Below are positions 55,442 to 63,282 of a DNA stretch of 64,000 nt, one piece after another. The stretch is from the NCBI RefSeq assembly GCF_027359595.1, contig NZ_CP114783.1, forward strand, positions 868,001-932,000. Reading direction: 5' to 3'. Positions within the stretch are counted from its first letter, which is position 1, and each line of letters opens with the position of its first letter. The notes under the pieces were generated by a model, which saw nothing but the letters and a program-made list of their open reading frames with translations, did not search any database and had not been told where the DNA came from. The translations under genes and the position numbers were made by a program. The DNA is from Prochlorococcus marinus str. MIT 0912. GTDB lineage: Bacteria > Cyanobacteriota > Cyanobacteriia > PCC-6307 > Cyanobiaceae.

Positions 55442-55672
55442 TCACTTTATATCTATAGTCCAACGTCGATTACCCATACGATCTGATTCGGAGTAACAAT
55501 TAGCAATTAAATCTCCATTTCTTTTTCTGACTGAACATTCAATACCATCCTCAGTTCGATAGAAACTGGATGTAGAAGCTGAAGCTTCAGTTGATAAGTT
55601 CGATGTCAAATTTTTTAAAATCAAAAGCCAAATCATTCCTTCATTTGAATCTTCGTTAGTTGTGAAGTGCAT
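55442..55672 (-). CDS. small hypothetical protein
   Basis: A 76-residue frame from the ATG at 55672 that overlaps the end of the upstream small membrane protein gene by 17 bases. It contains a hydrophobic patch (MIWLLILKNL) and a beta-rich C-terminus with two cysteines (GIECSVRKR, LIANCYSES). The frame extends upstream to 55744 within the other gene. Start is uncertain. Confidence 0.45.
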   Translation of the reverse strand: MHFTTNEDSNEGMIWLLILKNLTSNLSTEASASTSSFYRTEDGIECSVRKRNGDLIANCYSESDRMGNRRWTIDIK

Positions 55673-55880
55673 TTTCAGGTGAATCTTTAGTGATTGGAAC
55701 CGTATCTGTCTGTAAGATATCAGTGCTTGGTATGCCTTTAGCAACAGATCCGATCAGAGTCGTATGAGCTTCTGGATCTTTCTTTAACGTTGTGACCCCA
55801 AGATCGTTTTTTGAAATTAATATAAAAATAATTATCCCAACAAATGTCAAAATAATTGCTAGAGCCAATGAATAATCCAT
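55656..55880 (-). CDS. small single-span membrane protein
   Basis: A 74-residue protein with an N-terminal span (LALAIILTFVGIIIFILI) and a polar, Thr/Asp-rich tail of about 50 residues. It overlaps the following small gene by 17 bases, implying coupling. No family recognised. Confidence 0.6.
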   Translation of the reverse strand: MDYSLALAIILTFVGIIIFILISKNDLGVTTLKKDPEAHTTLIGSVAKGIPSTDILQTDTVPITKDSPENALHN

Positions 55881-56106
55881 AACAAATGTTTATTGGTCTT
55901 AGTAAACTAAGATATAAATTAAAATCCATACGAAAATAAGAACTCACTAATATTTCAATTCATTCAAACAACTTAGCTCATTTTACTAATATGAAGTAAT
56001 AAAAATCACAAAGTAATCTTAAGTATAAAATAAACTTCAATACTGTAAAAAAAATCAACTGTTAATATAGGGATTATTGGATAATTAAAGAATTCAAAGT
56101 AACTCA

Positions 56107-56394
56107 ATGTACGAAGATAATTTAACAGCAAGCAATCCTAAAAAAGCCAATCATCATTGGTTTCCATTTCTTAGATATAAGAGAGAATATGAAGCTTCTG
56201 GAAAGGAAGTCAGCGTGAATGATTGGTTAAGAGCAACAGGGCAACTCGATGAAAAAATAGCTCATGAAGAATCAGTTGCATTAGCTGCAAAAATTGCTGC
56301 TGAAAAAGAAGCAGAGGCAATCAAAGAAATCGAAAAAGAAGCTCTAAAGAAAAAGAAGGAAATACAAAGTGAAACCAAGAAAAAAGCAAATTAA
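56107..56394 (+). CDS. small Lys/Glu-rich coiled-coil protein
   Basis: A 95-residue soluble protein. The first 45 residues are aromatic and basic (HHWFPFLRYKREYEASGKEV); the rest is an uninterrupted Ala/Glu/Lys helix, likely a coiled coil. A role as a nucleic-acid or protein tether is possible but not shown. Confidence 0.6.
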   Translation: MYEDNLTASNPKKANHHWFPFLRYKREYEASGKEVSVNDWLRATGQLDEKIAHEESVALAAKIAAEKEAEAIKEIEKEALKKKKEIQSETKKKAN

Positions 56395-56503
56395 AATAAT
56401 TGTAAGAGTGTCATTTGATACACAATAATTCCTACAAGATTTTAAGAAAAAGAAATTCTTTTTTAAAGATATTTAAAAATAAGATGAATTCAATATCAAA
56501 CAA

Positions 56504-56644
56504 ATGTTTTTTGCATTAGCATCTTCTCAGTTAGGTATAAGTACGTTAACAATCAATCTAATTCTAATTACTTCAGTGGTAATTTTATTAGGATTACCCA
56601 CTTTATTCCTTATTAGCTTAGCTCAAGGCAAATCAGCATTTTGA
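56504..56644 (+). CDS. small single-span membrane protein
   Basis: A 46-residue frame (MFFALASSQLGISTLTINLI) with one long hydrophobic helix and a short end QGKSAF. Size and shape resemble low-molecular-weight photosystem subunits, but no known Psb, Psa or Pet sequence matches by eye. Confidence 0.55.
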   Translation: MFFALASSQLGISTLTINLILITSVVILLGLPTLFLISLAQGKSAF

Positions 56645-56660
56645 AACGCTAGTAAACCAT

Positions 56661-56927
56661 TCAAGAAGGATGAAATTTCTTATATAACTGATTCTCTGAC
56701 AATTGAATTCCAAAACATGCAATATTATCAAAGTCACCATTTCTATGCATAATTGTCATATTGTCCTTAATTTCTTGACTATCAAACATCAACCCAAAAT
56801 CACTGCAATATTTAAATAGCCTATTCATTGCAGCCTCATGGTTAGTAAGAAATTCCTCACAAAGTTCTGATAAATTTTCCTCATTCAAATTATTTATCAT
56901 TGTTTTAAATTCTTTGAAATTGCTCAT
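56661..56927 (-). CDS. small hypothetical protein
   Basis: An 88-residue, acidic, mostly helical soluble protein (FKEFKTMINNLNEENLSELC), with a mixed C-terminal part (MTIMHRNGDFDNIACFGIQL). Two to three cysteines, not in a recognisable motif. Convergent with the 46-residue membrane protein gene. Confidence 0.6.
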   Translation of the reverse strand: MSNFKEFKTMINNLNEENLSELCEEFLTNHEAAMNRLFKYCSDFGLMFDSQEIKDNMTIMHRNGDFDNIACFGIQLSENQLYKKFHPS

Positions 56928-57243
56928 TGGATTTTATTGAGTTCGAAGTAATTTATTCATAACTTTTTTTTTTAAATTTAGTCATAACAAATATTGCTTT
57001 TAAAAGTGATTAAATATTCATCAGAGTGTAACCACATAAAAAACCATAGGCTCCAACTTAACTCTCGTTACTGCGTTGAATTAGTAGTTAATCTATAACA
57101 CTTTCATTAATACTTAACAAACTAAATTCTTACTTTTCTAAAAAGTATAAAACAAGACTAGGTTATGTATTTATTGATAGAATGTATTTATTTGAAAAGC
57201 AACTAAAATAGTATATAAATCTAATCACAACTTATTACTGAAT
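56928..57243. other. 316-base AT-rich gap, nothing recognised
   Basis: No convincing ORF, RNA or strong hairpin seen; poly-T tracts near 56964-56973. It probably holds promoters of the divergent small genes. Confidence 0.5.
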
Positions 57244-57372
57244 ATGAATAAAGATCTAAGTCTCATAACAATTGAGAATGATATTAGCCAAGCAAATTAC
57301 CCAACACTCTTCAAGGGAATATGGACCGGTATTTTAATCTCCTTGATAGCGCATCACTTTATCACTCATTAA
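57244..57372 (+). CDS. small hypothetical membrane-associated protein
   Basis: A 42-residue frame (MNKDLSLITIENDISQANY) with a polar first half and a hydrophobic second half (GIWTGILISLIAHHF). ATG start; no clear Shine-Dalgarno. The C-terminal histidine-rich end is unusual. Confidence 0.4.
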   Translation: MNKDLSLITIENDISQANYPTLFKGIWTGILISLIAHHFITH

Positions 57373-57699
57373 AATCTTAAATTCTATTAATCGATAGATA
57401 TCAGGATTTAATAATTTCTTTCCCTTCATAGCCTGTTGAGAAATCTTTCATTATTAATGTCATTACGTCTACCTCAAATTAATTAGAGTCTTTTGACGTC
57501 TATCTAACTACAAAGAATCGAATAAAGAAATGAGGCTGAGATTATCAATCCATCTAAACATCTTAATTTCGCTAAGATCCCATGGCAAAAAAGTAACCAT
57601 GCAACTGGTTAATGAAACATGTACCCTGAGTTATTGCAAGGGTTATTAAAAATCAAATACCCCCCGTCCAAGCATCGTCCACACTTTTAGATTATTTTT
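57373..57699. other. gap with one doubtful 39-residue frame
   Basis: The stretch is mostly non-coding. A frame at 57530-57649 on the plus strand (start MRLRLSIHLNILISLRSHGK, 39 residues, end TCTLSYCKGY) is possible but has no supporting context, so it is not called as a gene. Confidence 0.35.
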
Positions 57700-58341
57700 T
57701 CAGGTTATTACGAGACCTACAGCTCTTGAAAGTGTTAATCCAAAAATATCTAAAACCACAAAACCATTCATTATTCTCAGTGCACGTGCAACGTCTGTTT
57801 CACATACACCATGTTCAGTTGTATCACTTACAACGACAGAAGCTGTTTTCGCAAAATAACTAAATGGAGTTGGCTTTTTATCAAATGTAATCGCAGCTTT
57901 ACCCTTCCCTAATCTAGATGAATGATTCAATCTCCAATACCACCAAGAGAATCCAATTAATACAATGGGTACAAATAATACTAATTCAACCAATAGTAAG
58001 ACAGGATCTTTAAGGGGAGATACCAAGAGCAAGTTCATTGAAGCAAGTTCCAAAAGCCACGCAAAGCTCAAAATAATTGCATAAACGTCACTCAAAAGTC
58101 TTGAATCTTTGCCTAAAAGACCCCAAATTATTAAACAAAGAATAAAGATTAAAAAAATCGCCCCTAATGGATGTTCGTAATTAGTAAAAGAATCTAAAAC
58201 CAAATGAATATTTTCTAATAAATTCTTCACTGAAGAATCCTCAACATCATCAAGATTTAAATTTCTATCAAAAGAAACAGAAAAGAAGAAAGCTATTGAA
58301 AGAATATATATTTCAAGCGGTTTAAAAATTCTTTTAATCAT
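57700..58341 (-). CDS. multi-span membrane protein, unknown
   Basis: A 213-residue protein with an N-terminal signal/anchor segment and about three central spans (IFLIFILCLIIWGLLG, VYAIILSFAWLLELASMNLLL, LLLVELVLFVPIVLIGF). A soluble loop carries a single Cys (TTEHGVCETDVARAL), and a C-terminal hydrophobic segment ends at VGLVIT. No family recognised. Confidence 0.7.
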   Translation of the reverse strand: MIKRIFKPLEIYILSIAFFFSVSFDRNLNLDDVEDSSVKNLLENIHLVLDSFTNYEHPLGAIFLIFILCLIIWGLLGKDSRLLSDVYAIILSFAWLLELASMNLLLVSPLKDPVLLLVELVLFVPIVLIGFSWWYWRLNHSSRLGKGKAAITFDKKPTPFSYFAKTASVVVSDTTEHGVCETDVARALRIMNGFVVLDIFGLTLSRAVGLVIT

Positions 58342-58755
58342 ATAATCTAAAAAATTAGATAGTAATTACACAATAGATACAAAATCAAAACTTTCATGAT
58401 TTATTTTCTAAATACAAATTTCGATGGATAATAAACCTAGAATTGAACGTTTTTAATATTCTGTTTACACCCCGTACTTTCTCCCAGATCCATGACAGAA
58501 AAAGATATCTCGTATCGGCTAATGCAAAAAGATCTTTATGAAAAGTTTATTGAAATCAATCAGGATATGTTCTTATGATTTTGCTTACACATGATAATGA
58601 ATTGAGAACAATTAGGTAGAAAAAGTATCAACCAATACATTGGAAGGGAGAGACAAGAATAAAAGACTTCAACAATTAAATCTACTTACACCAAAAAAAT
58701 ATCTATCCCCACACTAATAAGTTCATGCTCTTTCAGACAAAAGTCTATAGTTCTT
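58342..58755. other. 414-base gap with one doubtful 28-residue frame
   Basis: Mostly AT-rich non-coding sequence. A plus-strand frame at 58492-58578 (MTEKDISYRLMQKDLYEKFI..., 28 residues) is protein-like in composition but unsupported. No RNA or terminator recognised. Confidence 0.35.
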
Positions 58756-59241
58756 TCAATCAAAAAACAATGATTCTTCTTGAAGTGATTCATCACTTTT
58801 TTGACTTCTAATAGATGAATTGTTTGATATTTTCTCTGAATCCCGTCTCTTTTCAAGCTTATCTTGATCGTCAGTTTTGGTATCCAAAATAGTAGATTTT
58901 ACTATATTAGAACTAGGTTGTTTAATAGCAGATTGAAAAGCCACATCTCCTTTCATCATACTTTGACATCTTTTTAATGAAATAGCATCTAACGGTTTAA
59001 CTTTATTTTTAGATCCAAAAACCATCTTATGGCATTTTGATATTCTCGAAAATTCTTTAGTATTATTAATTCCTTTCTCTGAAAAAGAAATCATTTTATT
59101 ATCAAGATACTTTTTAAATTTAGGTGTTCTAAACTCCGACATTGATTTTAAATTACCACCTCTACAACTACCACCTGCATGAGAGTCAGATCCCATTGAG
59201 AAAAAAGCTAGCAAGATTATTAATTTTAAGAAGATTTTCAT
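58756..59241 (-). CDS. exported basic protein, unknown
   Basis: A 161-residue protein with a clear signal peptide (residues 1-22, ending SHA). The mature part starts GGSCRGGN and has cysteines at about 26, 70 and 91. The last 50 residues are a charged, Ser/Asp/Lys-rich, probably disordered tail. Predicted periplasmic or extracellular. Followed upstream by another exported protein gene on the same strand. Confidence 0.68.
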   Translation of the reverse strand: MKIFLKLIILLAFFSMGSDSHAGGSCRGGNLKSMSEFRTPKFKKYLDNKMISFSEKGINNTKEFSRISKCHKMVFGSKNKVKPLDAISLKRCQSMMKGDVAFQSAIKQPSSNIVKSTILDTKTDDQDKLEKRRDSEKISNNSSIRSQKSDESLQEESLFFD

Positions 59242-59342
59242 AGATAAAAGTATATTTTTTTATCCTACATTCAAAAGGCATACTATTAATTCATCCCAAA
59301 GCTAAAGTTTATTTTTTTATATATTAAATGTATTGAATACAA

Positions 59343-59669
59343 TCAACAGTCAGGCCCAGATGAAGCACCAATAGCTCCTCCTGCTGCTGCACCAATTGCC
59401 GCACCTGAATTCCCTCCAAAAATCTTTTTGCCTAAAATCCCTCCAAAGGCAGCTCCAGCAATGGCATTACCTGTCTTCTTATTTATACAATCCTGACGCT
59501 TAGCTAAATCTCTATTACGTTGGTCAACGGTCTTAAAAAAAGCTGATCCGGTTGGTCCTTTTGCTTGTGCCGTTGTCCATACAGGTGGGGAGTCTGCCGC
59601 AATCACGGGCAGGTATAAAACACTACTTAAGAAAAATAGTTTAAAAAATATCCTTGCTCTAATTTTCAT
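59343..59669 (-). CDS. exported glycine-zipper protein
   Basis: A 108-residue protein from the ATG at 59669 (a TTG at 59675 is also in frame). Signal peptide to about residue 24 (VIAA), a polar middle (FFKTVDQRNRDLAKRQDC), then a glycine-zipper region (AIAGAAFGGILG, AAIGAAAGGAIG) and a terminal Cys. Glycine zippers of this type insert into or line outer membranes, as in SlyB/Rcs-type lipoproteins. Envelope location is likely. Confidence 0.75.
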   Translation of the reverse strand: MKIRARIFFKLFFLSSVLYLPVIAADSPPVWTTAQAKGPTGSAFFKTVDQRNRDLAKRQDCINKKTGNAIAGAAFGGILGKKIFGGNSGAAIGAAAGGAIGASSGPDC

Positions 59670-59801
59670 TATCAATATTTAATGTATTTTTTGATAGTAA
59701 CATTTTATCTTACAAAGATTGAAGATGTTAAAAATGATTAATAGAAAATCTAGCTCGTATAGTAGGTTTTTATAAAATTTCTAATCTAACTATAATTAAA
59801 A

Positions 59802-60680
59802 ATGACAAATTTCTCAAATTTTCCTAGAAATATAATTCCATGGGTTGCTTTAGGAGGTAGTGGTCTAGCGATTTTCCTCTCAATTCCAAAAGCAGCTGAA
59901 AACTTCAAACCAATTGACAATAAAAGAATAGAAAATATAACAGATTTTGAAATTTTATCAGATAAAAAAACAGGAGATATTTATGGTTGGATTGAAGGAA
60001 AAGAAGGAGAAATGAGATTTGTAAAAATGGACGAGAACTCAGAGAATAAAGTTCGTAGCGAAAGAGAAAAATCAAAGGAAAAAGCTAGAATTGAAGAAGC
60101 AAAGCGTCAAGCAGCTTTAGAGAAAGAAAGATCTTTAGCTGAAGGTTTATTAACTCCTAGTATCAACAAAGAAGATATACGATCCGAGCAGATTTTCGAG
60201 AAAAATACTACATTTAAAGACTACAAAGTTAATGCAAAAATTAAATATAGACTTCGTGAGAGAAGTATGCTTTATAGAATTGCAATTTCATTGAAAGACA
60301 TCTCAGATAATGTAACTAATCCTATGTGCGAATCTATTGAGTCAATAGATTCAAATCTAAGTGCAAAACTTAGAGGAGAGAGAATGCTCAGCTTAATCAA
60401 GGGGAAAGATAATCAGATACGTTTTAGATTTGTTGATGCAGATGATTTTTGGCTTAAAGATACTGTTATTCCTTTAGACAGCAAGAAAGCTAATAATTTA
60501 AAAACAACTGTTATTGATGCATATCATAAAGATGAGTGTGGGAATTTGAACAAATTAGTTTTCCATGGTCAAATGAGCGATTATTCTTTACCCGATTATA
60601 GTTGGGTTGAAGATGGCAAATTATTATTTAGTGGAGTAAAAGTTATCGAACCTGAAGAAGAAAATAATGAAGATAAATAA
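59802..60680 (+). CDS. membrane-anchored hypothetical protein
   Basis: A 292-residue protein with an N-terminal anchor (IIPWVALGGSGLAIFLSI), a charged coiled-coil region about residues 75-115 (EREKSKEKARIEEAKRQAAL) and a beta-rich C-terminal domain with three cysteines (MCESIES, DECGNL). The C-terminal end is acidic. Divergent from the glycine-zipper gene across 132 bases. No family recognised. Confidence 0.7.
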   Translation: MTNFSNFPRNIIPWVALGGSGLAIFLSIPKAAENFKPIDNKRIENITDFEILSDKKTGDIYGWIEGKEGEMRFVKMDENSENKVRSEREKSKEKARIEEAKRQAALEKERSLAEGLLTPSINKEDIRSEQIFEKNTTFKDYKVNAKIKYRLRERSMLYRIAISLKDISDNVTNPMCESIESIDSNLSAKLRGERMLSLIKGKDNQIRFRFVDADDFWLKDTVIPLDSKKANNLKTTVIDAYHKDECGNLNKLVFHGQMSDYSLPDYSWVEDGKLLFSGVKVIEPEEENNEDK

Positions 60681-60723
60681 ACTACTCTAAAGAAATATAT
60701 AAAATAAATTAACAAAATCGCAT

Positions 60724-60750
60724 AAAAAAATGCCCCGCAAAAACAGGGCA
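60724..60750 (-). terminator. rho-independent terminator (minus strand)
   Basis: On the minus strand TGCCC pairs with GGGCA around a loop of about ten bases, followed by seven Ts. It lies 17 bases after the stop of the small minus-strand gene at 60767-60940 and supports that gene as real. Confidence 0.78.
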
Positions 60751-60766
60751 AATCATCTTCAGATTG

Positions 60767-60940
60767 TTATGGGTAATAAATTATTGTATACAAATTTTGA
60801 TTAGTTTTCTTCTTGCTTTTGATTCTTCTTTCTTTTTTGTCATTTAAACCAAAAGAAGATTTAAAACCACCGGGATTGACGGCTTTCTCAGCACCAACTG
60901 CGCCAATGATAACAGTTGCAAACAAGGCACCTACGACCAT
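60767..60940 (-). CDS. small membrane-anchored basic protein
   Basis: A 57-residue protein from the ATG at 60940 (MVVGALFATVIIGAVGAEKA): an N-terminal hydrophobic segment or short signal, then a highly basic tail (DKKERRIKSKKKTNQ). It has its own terminator downstream. Its start codon abuts the Calx-beta fragment on the opposite strand. Confidence 0.6.
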   Translation of the reverse strand: MVVGALFATVIIGAVGAEKAVNPGGFKSSFGLNDKKERRIKSKKKTNQNLYTIIYYP

Positions 60941-60943
60941 TAT

Positions 60944-61129
60944 GGCAGGACATCCGGCTCCCTAACTATCTCTGCAGGTGCTACCTCAGGAACCTTCAAT
61001 GTTCCTATCCTTGCTGACTCAACAGATGAGAACACAGAAACTGCAACCATTACTCTCACCAATGCAACTAACTCCACCTTCTCTGACGATACGGCTACTT
61101 TAACGATCACTGATGACGAGGAAGCATAA
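60944..61129 (+). pseudogene. Calx-beta repeat fragment, remnant of a large surface protein gene
   Basis: One plus-strand frame without a start codon reads as a nearly complete Calx-beta motif: SGSLTISAGATSGTFNVPIL, then DENTETATITLTNATN and a final ATLTITDDEEA before TAA. Calx-beta repeats occur in tens of copies in giant secreted or cell-surface proteins of marine cyanobacteria. Here only the last repeat and the stop survive. The stretch is visibly GC-richer than its neighbours. The minus-strand frame over it (60940-61152) is a shadow. Confidence 0.75.
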
Positions 61130-61484
61130 AGTACATTAGCAATCGAGTTCATCTATAGAAGCAATCAAGACCAGACTTTTATATTCCTCGTCACCTCGTC
61201 CAAAGTGTGGCAATATTCATGAAGGCAAATTTCTTAGTAGCGATAGGAATGAAAACGAAAGACAGATTCCTCCTCGCCCCTGCAACGAAGCCGCTAGAGG
61301 ACTAAATAATATTCACTTATTTTCAAAAATAATTGAGTCGATCTTACAAATCACAGAAAAAAAATCTGATTTGTTAGTTATTAGTAATAAAAACCTGATT
61401 AGATAGAGTAAAGAAAAGAGATGGAAGAATGAGGTTTCATTCCAACTCCATTCCAACCATCAAGAATCACTAAGATTACAGACT
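61130..61484. other. 355-base gap after the Calx-beta fragment
   Basis: The first ~175 bases stay GC-richer than the rest, like the fragment before them, and may be part of the same inserted or decayed segment. A direct repeat ATTCCAACTCC / ATTCCAACC occurs near 61438-61459. No gene recognised. Confidence 0.45.
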
Positions 61485-61952
61485 ATGACTGAGATTAACT
61501 ACTGGCTAATGAAAAGTGAGCCAGATGCTTACAGCATTAAAGATTTACAAAAGGAAGAAGAAACTCTCTGGGATGGAATTCGAAATTATCAAGCTAGAAA
61601 CTTTATGAGGTCAATGAAAATTGGCGATCAAGCTTTTTTTTATCATTCAAATACAAAGCCCCCTGGAATAGTTGGTTTAATGGAAATTATTGAGACAAAC
61701 TTAATCGACCCATTTCAGTTTGATGAAAATTCAAAGTACTTTGACAAAAAATCAACACGTAATAAACCTCGTTGGGATTGTGTGAAAACTAAATATATCT
61801 GTGAATTTAAAAATATGATTACTTTAAAGGAGCTATCTGAAACTTATACGTCTGATGAACTAACGCTAGTTCGTAAAGGTAACAGGCTTTCAATTATGCC
61901 AATTAATAAAAATATCGCTTTAGATCTTCTAAAAAAGCTCAAGAAAAATTAA
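61485..61952 (+). CDS. EVE-domain protein
   Basis: A 155-residue PUA-fold protein with the EVE signature NYWLMKSEPDAYSIKDL, then LWDGIRNYQARNFMRSMKIGD and FYHSNTKPPGIVGLMEI. EVE domains bind modified bases in DNA or RNA; the human relative is THYN1. Normal single-domain length. It converges on the DUF2811 gene with one base between. Confidence 0.94.
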   Translation: MTEINYWLMKSEPDAYSIKDLQKEEETLWDGIRNYQARNFMRSMKIGDQAFFYHSNTKPPGIVGLMEIIETNLIDPFQFDENSKYFDKKSTRNKPRWDCVKTKYICEFKNMITLKELSETYTSDELTLVRKGNRLSIMPINKNIALDLLKKLKKN

Positions 61953-61953
61953 T

Positions 61954-62217
61954 TCAAAAAGAATGAGATCCAAACATATTCCCAATATAAAGACGTGTTA
62001 TCAATCTTGAACTAATACCGTTTTGGATCAAAAAACCGGCTAGTGCAGCCTGCAAAAGCCTGTATTGATCCCAATTAGGATGTTTCTCAATATAAACTTT
62101 CATAGCTTGTTGAATTTGCTTTGGTATTTCTGTTTGAAAACTAATTGTGTCCTCAGATTCCATAACTTCCGAACTTTGAATCGAGCTTTTTTCTTCCATA
62201 AAATCAATATTTTTCAT
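61954..62217 (-). CDS. DUF2811 family protein
   Basis: An 87-residue protein. After a disordered acidic N-terminus, the core FQTEIPKQIQQAMKVYIEKH followed by PNWDQYRLLQAALAGFLIQN matches the cyanobacterial DUF2811 family. The compact helical fold resembles ribbon-helix-helix-sized regulators, but function is unknown. Confidence 0.85.
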   Translation of the reverse strand: MKNIDFMEEKSSIQSSEVMESEDTISFQTEIPKQIQQAMKVYIEKHPNWDQYRLLQAALAGFLIQNGISSRLITRLYIGNMFGSHSF

Positions 62218-62407
62218 TTAAAAGGCTTTTAGAAGATTTAATTCATCCGCAAACTACTCTCAAAATCAAATCTATAAAAAACATTTTCTCGGGGCGTCTC
62301 ACTCTCAGATCAAGCACCCAACTACTTTCCGGGAAAATCTATAATTTTTGCTTATCCTTGGTACTCTTATGATTTGCAAGCCTAATCAAAGCCGTCAAAT
62401 TCGATCT

Positions 62408-62460
62408 TTTTCCACAGAAGTCAGGAAGAGACTTGTTGTTTCGGCAAATCCTGTGGAAAA
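62408..62460. promoter_or_regulatory. inverted pair of DnaA-box-like sites
   Basis: TTTTCCACA at 62408-62416 on the plus strand and the same nine bases on the minus strand at 62452-62460, with 35 bases between; the shared arm extends to TTTTCCACAG. TTTTCCACA is the DnaA box form used by cyanobacteria. They lie in the 304-base gap (62218-62521) between DUF2811 and DUF1818, which otherwise holds no gene; a CCGGGAAAA motif lies nearby at 62329-62337. Confidence 0.55.
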
Positions 62461-62521
62461 GATGTGAGTTGTTTTGACGTGAAATTGGGGAAAAATTTGA
62501 AAAACTTTTAGTTAAGTTCTC

Positions 62522-62902
62522 TCACAAATAGTCTGAATCCCACATTGTTCTCATTGCATTAGAAACATGGTTAGTCACATTTCTAGGCCAATAAACCTCT
62601 GCCCCTCTATTTATTAACCCGCTTGCACTCAAAATCAATCTGAGATCCCATCCATATTGATCACCCTTCAAAATTGCAAACCAAGGGCTACGTTCTAATT
62701 CCAAAGTTATATTCTCATCTCCCATCAATTGATCTTTTACTGATTTGTACTGATCAGACAGATCTATTATCACCTTAACTAAATTTTCCCACTCATATTT
62801 GTTCAATTCTATTGCCCAAAATTCTCCTCCTATAAGCGTAGAAAAGTTGTTTCTTGATGAATCTCTAATTATTCTCCAACCCGGACCTTCTTTTTTAATC
62901 AC
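62522..62902 (-). CDS. DUF1818 family protein
   Basis: A 126-residue protein with the DUF1818 pattern GPGWRIIRDSSRNNFSTLIG near the start, FWAIEL, then ITLELERSPWFAILKGD. A cyanobacteria-specific family also seen in plastid-bearing eukaryotes; function unknown. It starts one base after the rpoZ stop, so the two form one unit. Confidence 0.9.
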   Translation of the reverse strand: MIKKEGPGWRIIRDSSRNNFSTLIGGEFWAIELNKYEWENLVKVIIDLSDQYKSVKDQLMGDENITLELERSPWFAILKGDQYGWDLRLILSASGLINRGAEVYWPRNVTNHVSNAMRTMWDSDYL

Positions 62903-63136
62903 CTAACCGGGTAATAGATCGGGCTGATCTTGTTCATCACTTAGTTCAATTATGGCTCTTTGTACTGGCTTGACTGTTGATTCCTCTAGAAGTCCATCAA
63001 AATCATCAAATCTTCTTTGTTTTGCTCTAAAAGCAATCCTCACAGTAGTGAGGTAGCGATTAGTGGAATGTCTGATAAGACTCTCGCCTCTTTTTGCTAA
63101 ATCCTTGGAATTAACTCCTGAACCTGACTTAATCAC
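62903..63136 (-). CDS. rpoZ: RNA polymerase omega subunit
   Basis: A 77-residue omega subunit of the cyanobacterial type, with [20 protein letters not shown] and the [10 protein letters not shown] region near the C-terminus. It assists assembly of the beta' subunit. It precedes DUF1818 and diverges from the Hsp70-family gene. Confidence 0.94.
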   Translation of the reverse strand: MIKSGSGVNSKDLAKRGESLIRHSTNRYLTTVRIAFRAKQRRFDDFDGLLEESTVKPVQRAIIELSDEQDQPDLLPG

Positions 63137-63282
63137 ACTTAAAACTTTGATGTTGCTTTATTCTAGGAGAGAATTGCTCATTTCAATATTTTTCGCCAAA
63201 TAATAACACTGGCGTTAGTTTTTCTAGACTCACTTTCTATTGATTGATTCTTGTTAAACCTATTCAAAGTTCACAAAGAAAG

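Noticed and set aside
60940-61152. 70-residue minus-strand frame rich in Val and Ala
   Set aside because: It is antisense to the Calx-beta fragment; low-complexity V/A/S composition is what the complement of Thr/Asp-rich codons gives.
61219-61305. 28-residue plus-strand frame after the Calx-beta fragment
   Set aside because: Random-looking composition; more likely part of the decayed GC-richer segment.
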